Of a stretch of DNA of 64,000 nucleotides, positions 31,954-40,542 are shown piece after piece. The stretch is from Pseudomonadota bacterium. Its GTDB lineage: Bacteria > Pseudomonadota > Alphaproteobacteria > Sphingomonadales > Sphingomonadaceae. The stretch's first letter is position 1. The number at the start of each line of letters is the position of its first letter. The translations under genes and the position numbers were made by a program. The notes below the pieces were generated by a model. The model saw only the letters and a list, made by a program, of their open reading frames with translations. It searched no databases and was not told the origin of the DNA. The stretch covers positions 62,001-126,000 of the forward strand of contig JAEXAW010000002.1 in the NCBI GenBank assembly GCA_023458055.1, read 5' to 3'.

Positions 31954-34251
31954 TTAGTCAAATTTATTGTTACGCGGAAAACCAGTTGGCGGCATCCGCC
32001 CCCCTGCACCCCTTGCCACGCGCCATTGGGTGAGGTCCGTTTCGGTGCGCGTCCGCCCGGTTTCGCCGCCCATCGCCCAGCTTAGCCCCTCTTCAAACCG
32101 GAAGGTCTTGGCGTCAGACAGCCCGCCATCCTTATAGCGTTGCAAGGTCACCCCCTGCCCCCGCGCCATTTCGGGAAGCTCGCTCACCGGGAACACCACC
32201 AGTTTGCGGTTTTCGCCGATGATCGCAACATAGTCATGGCCGGCCCCAATCGGTCGCACCACAGCGAGATGCGAGCCCGGCTTCAAGTTCACCACCTGCT
32301 TGCCCTTGCGGGTTTCCGCGACAATATCGCCCATCTTGACCGTGAAGCCGCGCCCGTTCGAGGCCGCCAGCAACAGCATCTGGTCAGCTTTGGCCGGTTC
32401 AACGCCGATAATTTTAGCGGCCTCGTCAAGGTCCACCATGAGCCGCACCGGCTCGCCAAAGCCGCGCCCGCCGGGGAGTTTATCCGCCCCCACCGTGTAG
32501 AAGCGGCCATTGTCCGCGGCGATCAGGATCTTGTCCGTGGTCTGCGCATGGACGGCAAAGGCGGGGCCATCGCCTTCCTTGAACTTGAACTCCTCGGGCT
32601 TGCCGAGATCGACATGGCCCTTCATCGCACGGATCCAGCCGCGCTGCGACATGATCACGGTTACAGGTTCGCGCTCGACAAAGGCTTCGATGGAAATCTC
32701 GCGCGCGGGCCCCTGTTCCTCAACCGTGGTCCGCCTGCGGCCAAGCTCGGTTTCCGGCCCATAGGTTTCGCGCAGCTTGGCCAAGTCACGCTTCAACCGG
32801 GTGCGCTGGCGGGCATCGCTTTCGATCAGCTTGACCAGCTCTTCGCGTTCTTTCTCCAGCGCCTCTTTTTCGCGCCGCAGTTCCATCTCCTCCAGCTTGC
32901 GCAAGCTGCGCAACCGCATGTTGAGGATCGCTTCGGCCTGCCGGTCGGAGAGCGCGAACTCCGCCATCATCACCGGCTTTGGTTCATCTTCGGTGCGGAT
33001 GATTTCGATCACCGGGTCGAGGTTCAGAAAGGCGATGATATAGCCGCCAAGCAATTCGAGCCTGTCGTCAATCTTGGCCAGCCGATGTTCGGCGCGGCGC
33101 TTGATGACGATGATCTGATGCTTGAGCCATTCGCCGAGCAGCTCTTTCAACCCCATCACCCGCGGCGTACGGTCCGCATCGAGCACGTTCAGGTTGAGCC
33201 CGAAGCGCACCTCAAGATCGGTCAGGCGATAGAGGCTCTCCTTCAATATCTCCGGGTCGACATTGCGGCTCTTGGGGACCAGCACGATGCGGACATCTTC
33301 GGTCGATTCATCGCGCACATCTTCGAGGATGGGCAGCTTTTTGTCGGCAATGAGCTGCGCAATCTGCTCGATCAGCTTGGACTTTTGCACCTGATAGGGG
33401 ATTTCCGTCACCACCAGTTGCCATGCGCCCGCCCCTTGGGCCTTTTCCGGTTCGGCAAAGCGCGCGCGGATGCGCAAGGAACCCCGGCCGGTCGTATAAG
33501 CCTGCTTGATCACCGCCGGGCTATCGACCAACAAGCCGCCGGTCGGGAAATCCGGCCCGTGGAACACCTCCATCAGCTGGTCCATCTCGACCGCCGGATT
33601 GTCCAGCACCATCAGTGCGGCATCAATCACTTCCGCCACATTGTGCGAAGGGATGTTGGTCGCCATGCCCACCGCAATCCCGCTCGCGCCATTGGCGAGG
33701 AGATTGGGGAACAGCCCCGGCATGATTTCGGGCTCTTCATCCTCGCCATTATAGGTCGGGCGGAACTCGACCGTGCCTTCGTCGAGCCCCTGCATGAGGT
33801 CAACCGCAACCCGCGTCAGCCGCGCTTCGGTATAACGATAGGCCGCGGCATTATCCCCGTCGATATTGCCGAAATTGCCCTGCCCGTCGACCAGCGGATA
33901 GCGCAGCGAAAAGCTCTGGGCCATGCGCACCATCGCGTCATAAACCGAGGCATCGCCATGGGGGTGATATTTACCGATCACGTCGCCGACTACGCGCGCG
34001 CATTTTTTGAAGCCCTGGTTGGGATCAAGCTTCAAGAGCCGCATCGCCCAGAGGAGGCGACGATGCACCGGCTTCAACCCGTCGCGCAAATCCGGGAGCG
34101 AGCGCGCGGTGATGGTCGACATCGCATAGACCAGATAGCGCTCGGACAACGCGCTATCGAACGGATGTTCAACAATCGCGTCAAATTCGTCTTCGGGCCT
34201 GGCTTGCGAATTATCGTCTTCGGGAAGGTCGGTCGTGTCATTGTCGCTCAT
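31954..34251 (-). CDS. parC: DNA topoisomerase IV subunit A
   Basis: 765-residue ParC, which with ParE decatenates daughter chromosomes. Typical strings: RSLPDLRDGLKPVHRRLLWA, KYHPHGDASVYDAMVRMAQ, the catalytic Tyr in AAAYRYTEARLTRVA, and a C-terminal beta-pinwheel (MSQRGWIRAMKGH, GRGFTVKMGDI). The position equal to quinolone-site Ser80 of E. coli ParC is Ala and Glu84 is Asp, a variant I recall as common in alphaproteobacteria. The ATG at 34251 (MSDNDTTD) follows AAAGGGCG. A long repeat-rich non-coding zone lies upstream. Confidence 0.96.
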   Translation of the reverse strand: MSDNDTTDLPEDDNSQARPEDEFDAIVEHPFDSALSERYLVYAMSTITARSLPDLRDGLKPVHRRLLWAMRLLKLDPNQGFKKCARVVGDVIGKYHPHGDASVYDAMVRMAQSFSLRYPLVDGQGNFGNIDGDNAAAYRYTEARLTRVAVDLMQGLDEGTVEFRPTYNGEDEEPEIMPGLFPNLLANGASGIAVGMATNIPSHNVAEVIDAALMVLDNPAVEMDQLMEVFHGPDFPTGGLLVDSPAVIKQAYTTGRGSLRIRARFAEPEKAQGAGAWQLVVTEIPYQVQKSKLIEQIAQLIADKKLPILEDVRDESTEDVRIVLVPKSRNVDPEILKESLYRLTDLEVRFGLNLNVLDADRTPRVMGLKELLGEWLKHQIIVIKRRAEHRLAKIDDRLELLGGYIIAFLNLDPVIEIIRTEDEPKPVMMAEFALSDRQAEAILNMRLRSLRKLEEMELRREKEALEKEREELVKLIESDARQRTRLKRDLAKLRETYGPETELGRRRTTVEEQGPAREISIEAFVEREPVTVIMSQRGWIRAMKGHVDLGKPEEFKFKEGDGPAFAVHAQTTDKILIAADNGRFYTVGADKLPGGRGFGEPVRLMVDLDEAAKIIGVEPAKADQMLLLAASNGRGFTVKMGDIVAETRKGKQVVNLKPGSHLAVVRPIGAGHDYVAIIGENRKLVVFPVSELPEMARGQGVTLQRYKDGGLSDAKTFRFEEGLSWAMGGETGRTRTETDLTQWRVARGAGGRMPPTGFPRNNKFD

Positions 34252-34308
34252 GCATCGCCCTTTCGCGCGGCCAGCGCCGCTTGGCAAGGGGAAGCGGCCA
34301 AGGCCAAG

Positions 34309-34350
34309 TCAAAAGCAACAAAAGCAACAGACTGTAGCATTTTTCGTACC
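34309..34350. repeat. Dispersed repeat B, copy 1 (half element)
   Basis: TCAAAAGCAACAAAAGCAAC followed by AGACTGTAGCATTTTTCGTACC. About 40 bases match, in inverted orientation, the right part of the hairpin at 59385-59462. Copy 1 has only one arm, so it cannot form the hairpin. It lies 58 bases upstream of the parC start codon. Confidence 0.7.
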
Positions 34351-34691
34351 AAAGCCCATCCCGTGCGAACTTTGCCATTTTCGGCAGAAATCCGCCGCCG
34401 ACATAGGGAGATCACCCCAAGAACGGCACCTCGCGGCATTCCCCATACGTCCGTTCGTCTCGAGCGAAGTCGAGAGACGGGTAGGGTGCACCTGCATGTC
34501 CCCATCCCTCGCCTGCCAACCTCCCAATCTCACACGCCAATAATCGGTCGGCGCAACCACCTCCTCCACCTCGCCGACGCGCAGCCCAAGTTTGCCCCAT
34601 CACACCGACTCGAAAGCGAGGCTGGCATGGCGCGCCATCTGTAGGAAAGCGAAATCATCGCCCGGGCAGGCGAGCCCACTACAGCTTCGCC

Positions 34692-34816
34692 GGGGGCACG
34701 GGTTAGATTTATTATCTCGCACGAAGCCACGAAGCCACAAAGGGAGGGTGACGGCGAGCGCGGTTCTTCGTGGCTTTGTGGCTTTGTGCGCGCAATCTTT
34801 GGGTTCTATTATTCAT
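34692..34816. repeat. Duplicated hairpin element C, copy 1
   Basis: Begins GGGGGCACGGGTTAGATTTA and contains the pairing arms ACGAAGCCACGAAGCCACAA and TTCGTGGCTTTGTGGCTTTG around a GGGAGGGTGACGGCG loop. It ends GGGTTCTATTATTCATT. About 90 percent identical, by eye, to 35127-35246. Confidence 0.8.
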
Positions 34817-34818
34817 TG

Positions 34819-34884
34819 CACGCGAAGCCGCGAGGGGCGCGAAGAGGCGGATTTTGATATCGCCGTCTTTGCGGCTCGCGTGAA
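34819..34884. repeat. Inverted repeat D
   Basis: CACGCGAAGCCGCGAGG at the left pairs with TTTGCGGCTCGCGTG at the right, with GAGGCGG/CCGTC inner matches around ATTTTGATAT. It resembles element C in its GAAGCC/GGCTTT-like core, so the two may be related REP-type sequences. Confidence 0.6.
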
Positions 34885-34890
34885 AATTCG

Positions 34891-34988
34891 TTTCGCGCAG
34901 AGGCGCAAAGGGAGCAGAGGCCGCAGAGATTGGAACGACACTTGCCACGAAGCCCTTCCCCTCCGCGATCTCTGCGCCTCCGCGTGAA
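34891..34988. repeat. Inverted repeat E (CGCAGAGGCGCAAAG type)
   Basis: TTTCGCGCAGAGGCGCAAAG at the left and GCGCCTCCGCGTGAAA at the right, with an inner pair GCAGAGAT/ATCTCTGC. Hairpins built on GCAGAGGCGCAGAG are scattered in many bacterial genomes; here it directly follows repeat D. Confidence 0.65.
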
Positions 34989-35060
34989 ATCATTCAGATC
35001 ATGACATTGAATGTCGTGTCAGGAATGAAGGGTTTTCGCACCTGTCACCGTGATCGCCGT

Positions 35061-35096
35061 CACCGTAATCACCGTAATCACCGTAATCACCGTAAT
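35061..35096. repeat. Short tandem repeat, unit CACCGTAAT x4
   Basis: Four perfect 9-base units, preceded by the degenerate CACCGTGATCGC and followed by CGTAATCATCACG. Simple-sequence tract in non-coding DNA; slippage could vary its copy number between strains. Confidence 0.85.
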
Positions 35097-35126
35097 CGTA
35101 ATCATCACGAATCCCGCCGCAATCGA

Positions 35127-35246
35127 GGGGCACAGGTTAGATTTATTATCTCGCACCAAGCCACGAAGCCACAAAGGGAGGGTGACGGCGAACGCGGTTC
35201 TTTGTGCCTTTGCGGCTTTGTGCGCAATTTAGGTTCTATTATTTAT
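35127..35246. repeat. Duplicated hairpin element C, copy 2
   Basis: GGGGCACAGGTTAGATTTAT through GGTTCTATTATTTATT. Same order of arms and loop as copy 1, with compensating-type changes in the right arm (TTTGTGCCTTTGCGGCTTTG). Direct orientation, 310 bases from copy 1. Confidence 0.8.
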
Positions 35247-35488
35247 TTAAGTTAATGAGGCTGAATGACGCACCATCCGAATTTAGGGTTTTCCGCAACC
35301 CAGGGCCGGTCAATTTCGTGGCACTCCGGCATGAGCGACGGCTTGGCCAGAACCAAGCGACGAAATCTGTTCATTTTCCATACCCCACCGCGATGCTATG
35401 GGTCGCTGTCTTCCCGTGCCGGGGAGGTGTTAGGCGGTCTTGGTCGGCGGGCCTGGCATGGTGTAAATATGAGGAGAACCCCCAGCTT

Positions 35489-35878
35489 ATGAACCGATTG
35501 GCTTTACTTGTTATGCCCCTTCCTCTCGCGCTGCTTGCGGGCTGCGCGTCGGTAACCACGCCGGACAAGCCCATCGAGGGGCCGGTGGCGCTGGGGCAGA
35601 CGGCTTATGTCGGTGGCCCCGCCGTGACGCCGCTGGCGGTGCTGGAAGACAGCCGCTGCCCCAAGGGCGTGCAGTGCGTGTGGGCCGGGCAGGTGCGGGT
35701 CAAGGTTCGCGTGACCGGCGGTAGCTGGAGCAAGGAGCTGGAGCTCAATAATCGTGAGGGCGTGCCGGTGGCGGACGGGGAATTGCGGCTGATCGCGGTC
35801 ACGCCCGAGCGGGTCAAGGATCGCGGCTTTCCGGCGCGGGATTACCGCTTTACCTTCCGCTTTGACGGCGGGTTGTAA
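35489..35878 (+). CDS. Small lipoprotein of unknown function
   Basis: 129 residues with a lipoprotein signal (MNRLALLVMPLPLALLAGCA; Cys19). The mature domain has VALGQTAYVGGPAVTPLAVL, EDSRCPKGVQCVWAGQVRVK and DYRFTFRF, a beta-rich layout. The paired cysteines in the motif DSRCPKGVQCVWAG are typical of a family of sphingomonad/bacteroidete lipoproteins without known role. GAGGAG lies about 12 bases before the ATG. It is isolated: repeat-rich DNA upstream, the convergent cckA downstream (27 bases between stops). Confidence 0.82.
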   Translation: MNRLALLVMPLPLALLAGCASVTTPDKPIEGPVALGQTAYVGGPAVTPLAVLEDSRCPKGVQCVWAGQVRVKVRVTGGSWSKELELNNREGVPVADGELRLIAVTPERVKDRGFPARDYRFTFRFDGGL

Positions 35879-35905
35879 GGCCCGCCCCCGCTTCCGCCCC
35901 CGCCC

Positions 35906-38347
35906 TTACTTTGCGGACGCGGCCTCGCCCAGCACGGTCTGCACTTTTTCGATGAGCTGGCCGACCGAGAAGGGCTTGGGCAGGAACGCGACATTGTCGA
36001 GCGTGATGGTCTTGCGCAATTGCTCCTCGGCATAGCCCGACATGAACAGCACGGGAAGGTCAGGGCGCGCCTCTCGCACCGTTTTGACCAGCGTCGGCCC
36101 GTCCATTTGCGGCATGACGACATCGGACACCAGAAGGTCGACCTTGTCCATCTTGGCGAGTTGCACCAACGCCTCCTCGCCATTCCCGGCCGTGGTGACG
36201 GTATAGCCCGCGCGGGTGAGCGCGCGTTCGGCAACCGCGCGCACCATATCTTCATCCTCGACGAGGAGAATATCGCCCGAGCCCCAATTTTCGCGCGGCT
36301 TGATTTCGCGAACCGGCGGCGCGGCGGCAATATCTGGCCCACCATGGACCGGGAAATAGAGGGTGAAGCTGGTGCCGGTCGGCTGGTTTCCCTTGCGCGT
36401 CGCGGCGGTGACGGAATCGGCAAAGATGAACCCGCCCGACTGTTTGACGATCCCGTAGCAGGTCGAAAGCCCCAGCCCCGTCCCCTTGCCGACATCCTTG
36501 GTGGTGAAGAAGGGCTCGAAGATTTTGGGGAGGACATCGGCGGGGATGCCGGTGCCGGTATCGCTGACCTTCATCACGCTATAATCGGCCTCGGGCAGGA
36601 TATCGAGGCCAAGTCCCGGCACATCACGCGCCGCGAGCGGATAGGTTTCGATGGTGAGTTCGCCGCCATCCGGCATCGCATCGCGCGCGTTAACGGCAAG
36701 GTTCAGAAGCACCTGCTCAAGCTGGTTGGGGTCCGCGCGCACTGCCCCCAGCCCGCGTCCGTGATTGACCGTCAGCGTCACCGTCTCGCCAAGCGAGCGG
36801 TTGAGCAGCGCCGACACTTCGGAAATCACATCGGGCAATTGCAGAATTTGCGGGCGCAGGGTTTGCTGGCGCGAAAAGGCAAGCAACTGGCGGGTGAGCG
36901 CCGCCGCGCGGTTGGCGTTGGACTGGATCTGGACGATGTCGGCATAATCGCTGTCGCCCGGCGTGTGGCGCATCAGGATGAGGTCGCAATAGCCGATGAT
37001 TGCAGTGAGGATATTGTTAAAGTCGTGCGCGACGCCGCCCGCAAGCTGGCCCACCGCCTGCATTTTGGAGGCTTGCGCCACCTGGCGTTTGAGGCGCGAT
37101 TCCTCGCTATTGTCTTTGAGGCTCAACAGCACCGCCGCCTCGCCCATGCCGCGCACCCCGGCGATTGAGAGCGCGACCGGCTCATCGGCGTTACTGCGCA
37201 AGCGGACCGCAAGGTCGCCGCCCAGTTGCTGGCCGGTGCCATAGCGCCGCACCGCATCGCCGACCGCCGACTTGTCCTCCGCAATCACCAGATCGCCGGG
37301 ATAAACAGGATGTTGCCCTTCCGTCAGCCCCGCCGCCCGGATGAAGCGATTGTTCATATGGATGAAGCGGCCATCGCGGTTGACCATCGCAACGCCGATG
37401 GGGAGGAGCGAGACGAGCTTCTTCACCGCCTCGGTCGAATTGCCGCGTTCGAGCGCCACGGCTTCTTCATCGACCAGCAGCACGAGGACCGGACCATTTT
37501 GTGCATCGTCGGGATTGAGCGGAACCTGGAGCAGCCGCACCGGCGTTGCGCGGTCACTTTCGCGGGTGAAATAAATGAGCCCGCGCTCATCCACCCGCAG
37601 GTAGGCGGCAAATTGCTGATCGGTAACATCTGTCTCGCGGCTTCCGGCGGCGCGGACCACAAAGGCGTCGTTCGCGGTACGGATGCGCCCGTCGCTGTCG
37701 ATAACGCAGGCCATGATCCCGGCTACGCTCAGGGATTGCCCCACCGGGCCGCTAACCTGCCGGACGCTGTCGTTAACAATGTCCTGATGCAGGACGGGCC
37801 GGAAGCGCCACAAAAGATAGTCGTCGGAATTGCCCGAGCGGATAATCTCCGCTTCAAGCTCGACCTCGCCGCAGGTGAGCGTTTCGACGGCGGAAAGCCC
37901 ATCACGCCAAGCGCGCCTGCCCGCTTCGGTGAGGAGCTCAACCCCGCGTCCATCGACCGGCAAGCCCGGCGGGGTCACGAACCCGCCAAACCAGCTTGCA
38001 TAAAGGTCATTGGCGCAGACCATCCGCCCGCTACGGTCGGTGATCGCGATACCGATGCCGTCATGGTCGGCTGCCTCGCGGGTGATCGACCAATCGGGCG
38101 TCACGATTGCCGTCAGCGATCCGGCGGGATAGAGCCGCCGCAGGAGGATTGCGCCAGCGCCGAGCACGACCAGCGCCAACAACATGCCGGCCGCTAATAC
38201 CCAATCTTCGAGCGCAAAAAACACCAGCAGCAGGCTGGCCGCCGCTGCAATGAGCAGCAGCAGCCATTCCGTTTTACTGAGCCCGCCATAAACGCCGGTT
38301 TCGGGCGCCAGTAACGGGCGATCCCTCAAGGCGCGCCGAAAGGCCAA
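35906..38347 (-). CDS. cckA: Cell-cycle hybrid histidine kinase CckA
   Basis: 813-residue hybrid kinase that in alphaproteobacteria feeds phosphate through ChpT to CtrA. Order: two N-terminal membrane helices (about 27-70), PAS-like sensor regions (about 95-400), DHp domain with phospho-His441 in GGVAHDFNNILTAIIGYCDL, an ATPase domain with GLGLSTCYGIVKQSGG, and a C-terminal receiver with Asp742 in LLVSDVVMPQMDGP. The IGYCDLILMRH and RQLLAFSRQQTLRP strings are characteristic of CckA. The start is a TTG at 38347, 11 bases after AAGGAG; no ATG is available nearby. The M13 peptidase gene ends 15 bases upstream. Confidence 0.93.
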   Translation of the reverse strand: MAFRRALRDRPLLAPETGVYGGLSKTEWLLLLIAAAASLLLVFFALEDWVLAAGMLLALVVLGAGAILLRRLYPAGSLTAIVTPDWSITREAADHDGIGIAITDRSGRMVCANDLYASWFGGFVTPPGLPVDGRGVELLTEAGRRAWRDGLSAVETLTCGEVELEAEIIRSGNSDDYLLWRFRPVLHQDIVNDSVRQVSGPVGQSLSVAGIMACVIDSDGRIRTANDAFVVRAAGSRETDVTDQQFAAYLRVDERGLIYFTRESDRATPVRLLQVPLNPDDAQNGPVLVLLVDEEAVALERGNSTEAVKKLVSLLPIGVAMVNRDGRFIHMNNRFIRAAGLTEGQHPVYPGDLVIAEDKSAVGDAVRRYGTGQQLGGDLAVRLRSNADEPVALSIAGVRGMGEAAVLLSLKDNSEESRLKRQVAQASKMQAVGQLAGGVAHDFNNILTAIIGYCDLILMRHTPGDSDYADIVQIQSNANRAAALTRQLLAFSRQQTLRPQILQLPDVISEVSALLNRSLGETVTLTVNHGRGLGAVRADPNQLEQVLLNLAVNARDAMPDGGELTIETYPLAARDVPGLGLDILPEADYSVMKVSDTGTGIPADVLPKIFEPFFTTKDVGKGTGLGLSTCYGIVKQSGGFIFADSVTAATRKGNQPTGTSFTLYFPVHGGPDIAAAPPVREIKPRENWGSGDILLVEDEDMVRAVAERALTRAGYTVTTAGNGEEALVQLAKMDKVDLLVSDVVMPQMDGPTLVKTVREARPDLPVLFMSGYAEEQLRKTITLDNVAFLPKPFSVGQLIEKVQTVLGEAASAK

Positions 38348-38362
38348 AGCGGGTTCGTCTCC

Positions 38363-40468
38363 TTACCAGATGCGAACGCGCTGTTCAGCCGGCAGATAAA
38401 GCTTCTGCCCCGGCTGGACATTATAGGCGTTGTACCAAGGATCCTGGTTGCGCACGCTCCAGACCCGCTGGATCGAGGGCGAGTGCGGATCCGTGGTCAG
38501 GCGCTGCGACAGGTTGGCCTCGCGATAATTGCGCCGCCACACCTGCGCCCAGCCGAGATAGAAACGCTGGTCGCCGGTCATGCCGTCAATCACCGGCGCT
38601 TCCTTGCCGCCGAGCGAGGCTTTATAGGCATCATAAGCCACCGCGAGGCCGGCAAGGTCACCGATATTTTCACCGAGCGTGAACTCGCCATTGATCTTCT
38701 GCCCCGGCAGGACTTCATATTGGCTATATTGGTCGGCCAGCTTCTTGGCTGCTGCCTTGAACGCTTTAACGTCCGCGTCGGTCCACCAGGTGGTGAGCTT
38801 GCCGCTCGCGTCATATTTCGAACCCTGATCGTCGAAATGATGGCTGATTTCATGGCCGATCACCGCGCCAATGCCGCCATAGTTGATCGCATCATCCGCA
38901 TTGGGATCAAAGAAGGGCGGCTGGAGGATCGCGGCCGGGAAGACGATCTCGTTCATGCCGAAATTGGCATAAGCGTTGATTTCCATCGGGGTCATGCCCC
39001 ATTCCCAGCGGCGGATCGGCTGGCCAAGCTTGGACAGTTGGTCCTCATGCGCCCATTGGTTCATCCGCACCGCATTGCCGAACAGGTCATCGCTCTTGAT
39101 GTCGATGCTGCTATAATCCTGCCAGCGGTCGGGATAGCCGATCTTGGTGGTGAAGGCCGCAAGCTTGCCGCGCGCCTTTTCCTTGGTGGCGGGCGCCATC
39201 CAGTCGAGCGCGTCGATGCGGCGGCCCATGGCGGCGACCACATTCTTGACCAGCCTGTCTGCCGCCGCTTTGGTTTCGGGCGGATAGAAGCGCGCAACAT
39301 ATTCCTTGCTCACTTCATCACTGAGCCCGCCGACGGTGAAGTTGACCGCCCGTTTCCAGCGCGGCTCCATTTCCGGTGTGCCCGACAGCGCGGTGCCGTA
39401 AAAAGCGAAATTTTCCTTGGTGATGCGATCCGGCAACACGCCGGCATAGGTCGACAGGCTACGCACGAGCAGCTGGTCGCGCAGCACCGAAAGCGGGGCG
39501 GCCTTGACCGCCTTGGCAATGCCGGCGAGCGCCGAGGGCTGGCTGACGATCACTTCGTTGCTGTTGACGCCGATGCCCTTCAGCCATCCGGCATAATCAT
39601 AGCCCGGCGCAAGCTTGGTGAGCTGTGCCACCGTCATCTTGTTATAGGTCTTGTCCGCATCGCGGCTGTCGACCTTGGTCCAGTGGGCGGTTGCGATCTG
39701 CTTTTCAAAATTGAACAAAGCTTGCGCGCGGGCCGCCGCGTTCTTTTCCCCCGCCAGCGTCAGCATATTCTGTAGATAAGTCAGATATTTGGTCCGTGCG
39801 GCAGTGAATTGCGCGGCATTGGACAGATAATAGTCGCGGTCGGGCATGCCGAGCCCATATTGGCCGAGCACCGGAATATAGGTTTCGGGATTCTTGTCGT
39901 CCTGCCCGATATAGGCATAGTTGACCCCGCCAATGCCCATGCGGTCGCCCTTGGCGGCGAGCGCGACATAATCGGCCTTGGTCTTCATGCCGCGAACCTC
40001 GTTAAGCCAGGGCTCGATCGGGGCGAGGCCCTTGGCTTCTACCGCCGCATCATCAAGGAAGCTTGCATAAGCGCGACCGATATGGCTGTTGGCATCATTC
40101 TTGGCAGCATCGAGAATTTCGCGCGTGCGGCGCTTGGACAGATCATCCAGCACGGTGAACATGCCATAGTTGGACTTGTCCGCCGGGATCGTCGTGGTCT
40201 TGGCCCAGGTGCCGTTGGAATAGGCGTAAAAATCATCGCCCGGCGCGACGCTCTTGTCCATGCCGGTCGCATCCATGCCGAAATCGCCATATGTTGGCTT
40301 GGGCTTCGCCGGAACGAAGGTCGCATTGGCAGTCTGTTCGACCACCGCCTTGGCCGATTCCGTCTCGGCGGTTTCGCTAACCGTGGCGCAACCGGACAGC
40401 GCCGCAAGCGCAACACCCGCACCGAGCACACCGGTCCAACGGGCTTTTATGTTCAAAACGTGTTTCAT
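38363..40468 (-). CDS. M13 family zinc metallopeptidase (PepO/neprilysin-like) lipoprotein
   Basis: 701-residue exported endopeptidase. The signal is a lipoprotein type (GVALAALSGCATV, Cys27). The catalytic core has the zinc motif HEISH in VIGHEISHHFDDQGSKYD and the third ligand Glu in GENIGDLAGLAVAYDAY; the N-terminal helical domain and PFFDPNADDAINYGGIG are typical for M13. AAGGAGG precedes the ATG by about 11 bases. It likely digests short peptides in the periplasm. It is upstream of cckA on the same strand with a 15-base gap, so they may be cotranscribed. Confidence 0.94.
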   Translation of the reverse strand: MKHVLNIKARWTGVLGAGVALAALSGCATVSETAETESAKAVVEQTANATFVPAKPKPTYGDFGMDATGMDKSVAPGDDFYAYSNGTWAKTTTIPADKSNYGMFTVLDDLSKRRTREILDAAKNDANSHIGRAYASFLDDAAVEAKGLAPIEPWLNEVRGMKTKADYVALAAKGDRMGIGGVNYAYIGQDDKNPETYIPVLGQYGLGMPDRDYYLSNAAQFTAARTKYLTYLQNMLTLAGEKNAAARAQALFNFEKQIATAHWTKVDSRDADKTYNKMTVAQLTKLAPGYDYAGWLKGIGVNSNEVIVSQPSALAGIAKAVKAAPLSVLRDQLLVRSLSTYAGVLPDRITKENFAFYGTALSGTPEMEPRWKRAVNFTVGGLSDEVSKEYVARFYPPETKAAADRLVKNVVAAMGRRIDALDWMAPATKEKARGKLAAFTTKIGYPDRWQDYSSIDIKSDDLFGNAVRMNQWAHEDQLSKLGQPIRRWEWGMTPMEINAYANFGMNEIVFPAAILQPPFFDPNADDAINYGGIGAVIGHEISHHFDDQGSKYDASGKLTTWWTDADVKAFKAAAKKLADQYSQYEVLPGQKINGEFTLGENIGDLAGLAVAYDAYKASLGGKEAPVIDGMTGDQRFYLGWAQVWRRNYREANLSQRLTTDPHSPSIQRVWSVRNQDPWYNAYNVQPGQKLYLPAEQRVRIW

Positions 40469-40542
40469 ATCTTTCGCATCCTCCTTGTCCTCCCTGGTGA
40501 GGCGACGTGCATAAATCCGCTATAAAACCAAGAGCGCAGGTT

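Larger units (their letters stand above)
34252..35488. other. 1.2-kb non-coding, repeat-rich zone upstream of parC
   Basis: No supported gene. From left to right: a copy of a dispersed repeat (34309-34350), a small hairpin centred on TCTCGAGCGAAGTCGAGA (34459-34476), about 160 bases without recognisable signal (34520-34690), a duplicated 120-base hairpin element (34692-34816 and 35127-35246), two further long hairpins (34819-34884, 34891-34988), and a 9-base tandem repeat (35061-35096). The last 240 bases before the lipoprotein gene hold nothing I recognise. Frames here are short and lack ribosome sites and conserved motifs. Confidence 0.7.

Noticed and set aside
32140..34644. 834-codon open frame antisense to parC
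   Set aside because: GC-rich codon bias opens the opposite strand; the translation has no known motif, no ribosome site and runs out into the repeat zone, while ParC itself is unmistakable.
34480..34730. Possible gene remnant on the minus strand (fragments such as DDFAFLQMARHASLAFESV, then after a TGA VEEVVAPTDYWRVRLGGW)
   Set aside because: The frame reads like protein on both sides of a stop, so a decayed gene is possible, but I recognise no family and cannot tell it from chance in GC-rich DNA. A database search of the two peptides would decide.
34819..34988. Structured non-coding RNA or tRNA in the parC-upstream zone
   Set aside because: The hairpins lack tRNA features (no T-loop or CCA-end layout) and look like dispersed palindromic repeats.
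35045..35105. CRISPR-like array
   Set aside because: The 9-base units are contiguous with no spacers; it is a simple tandem repeat.
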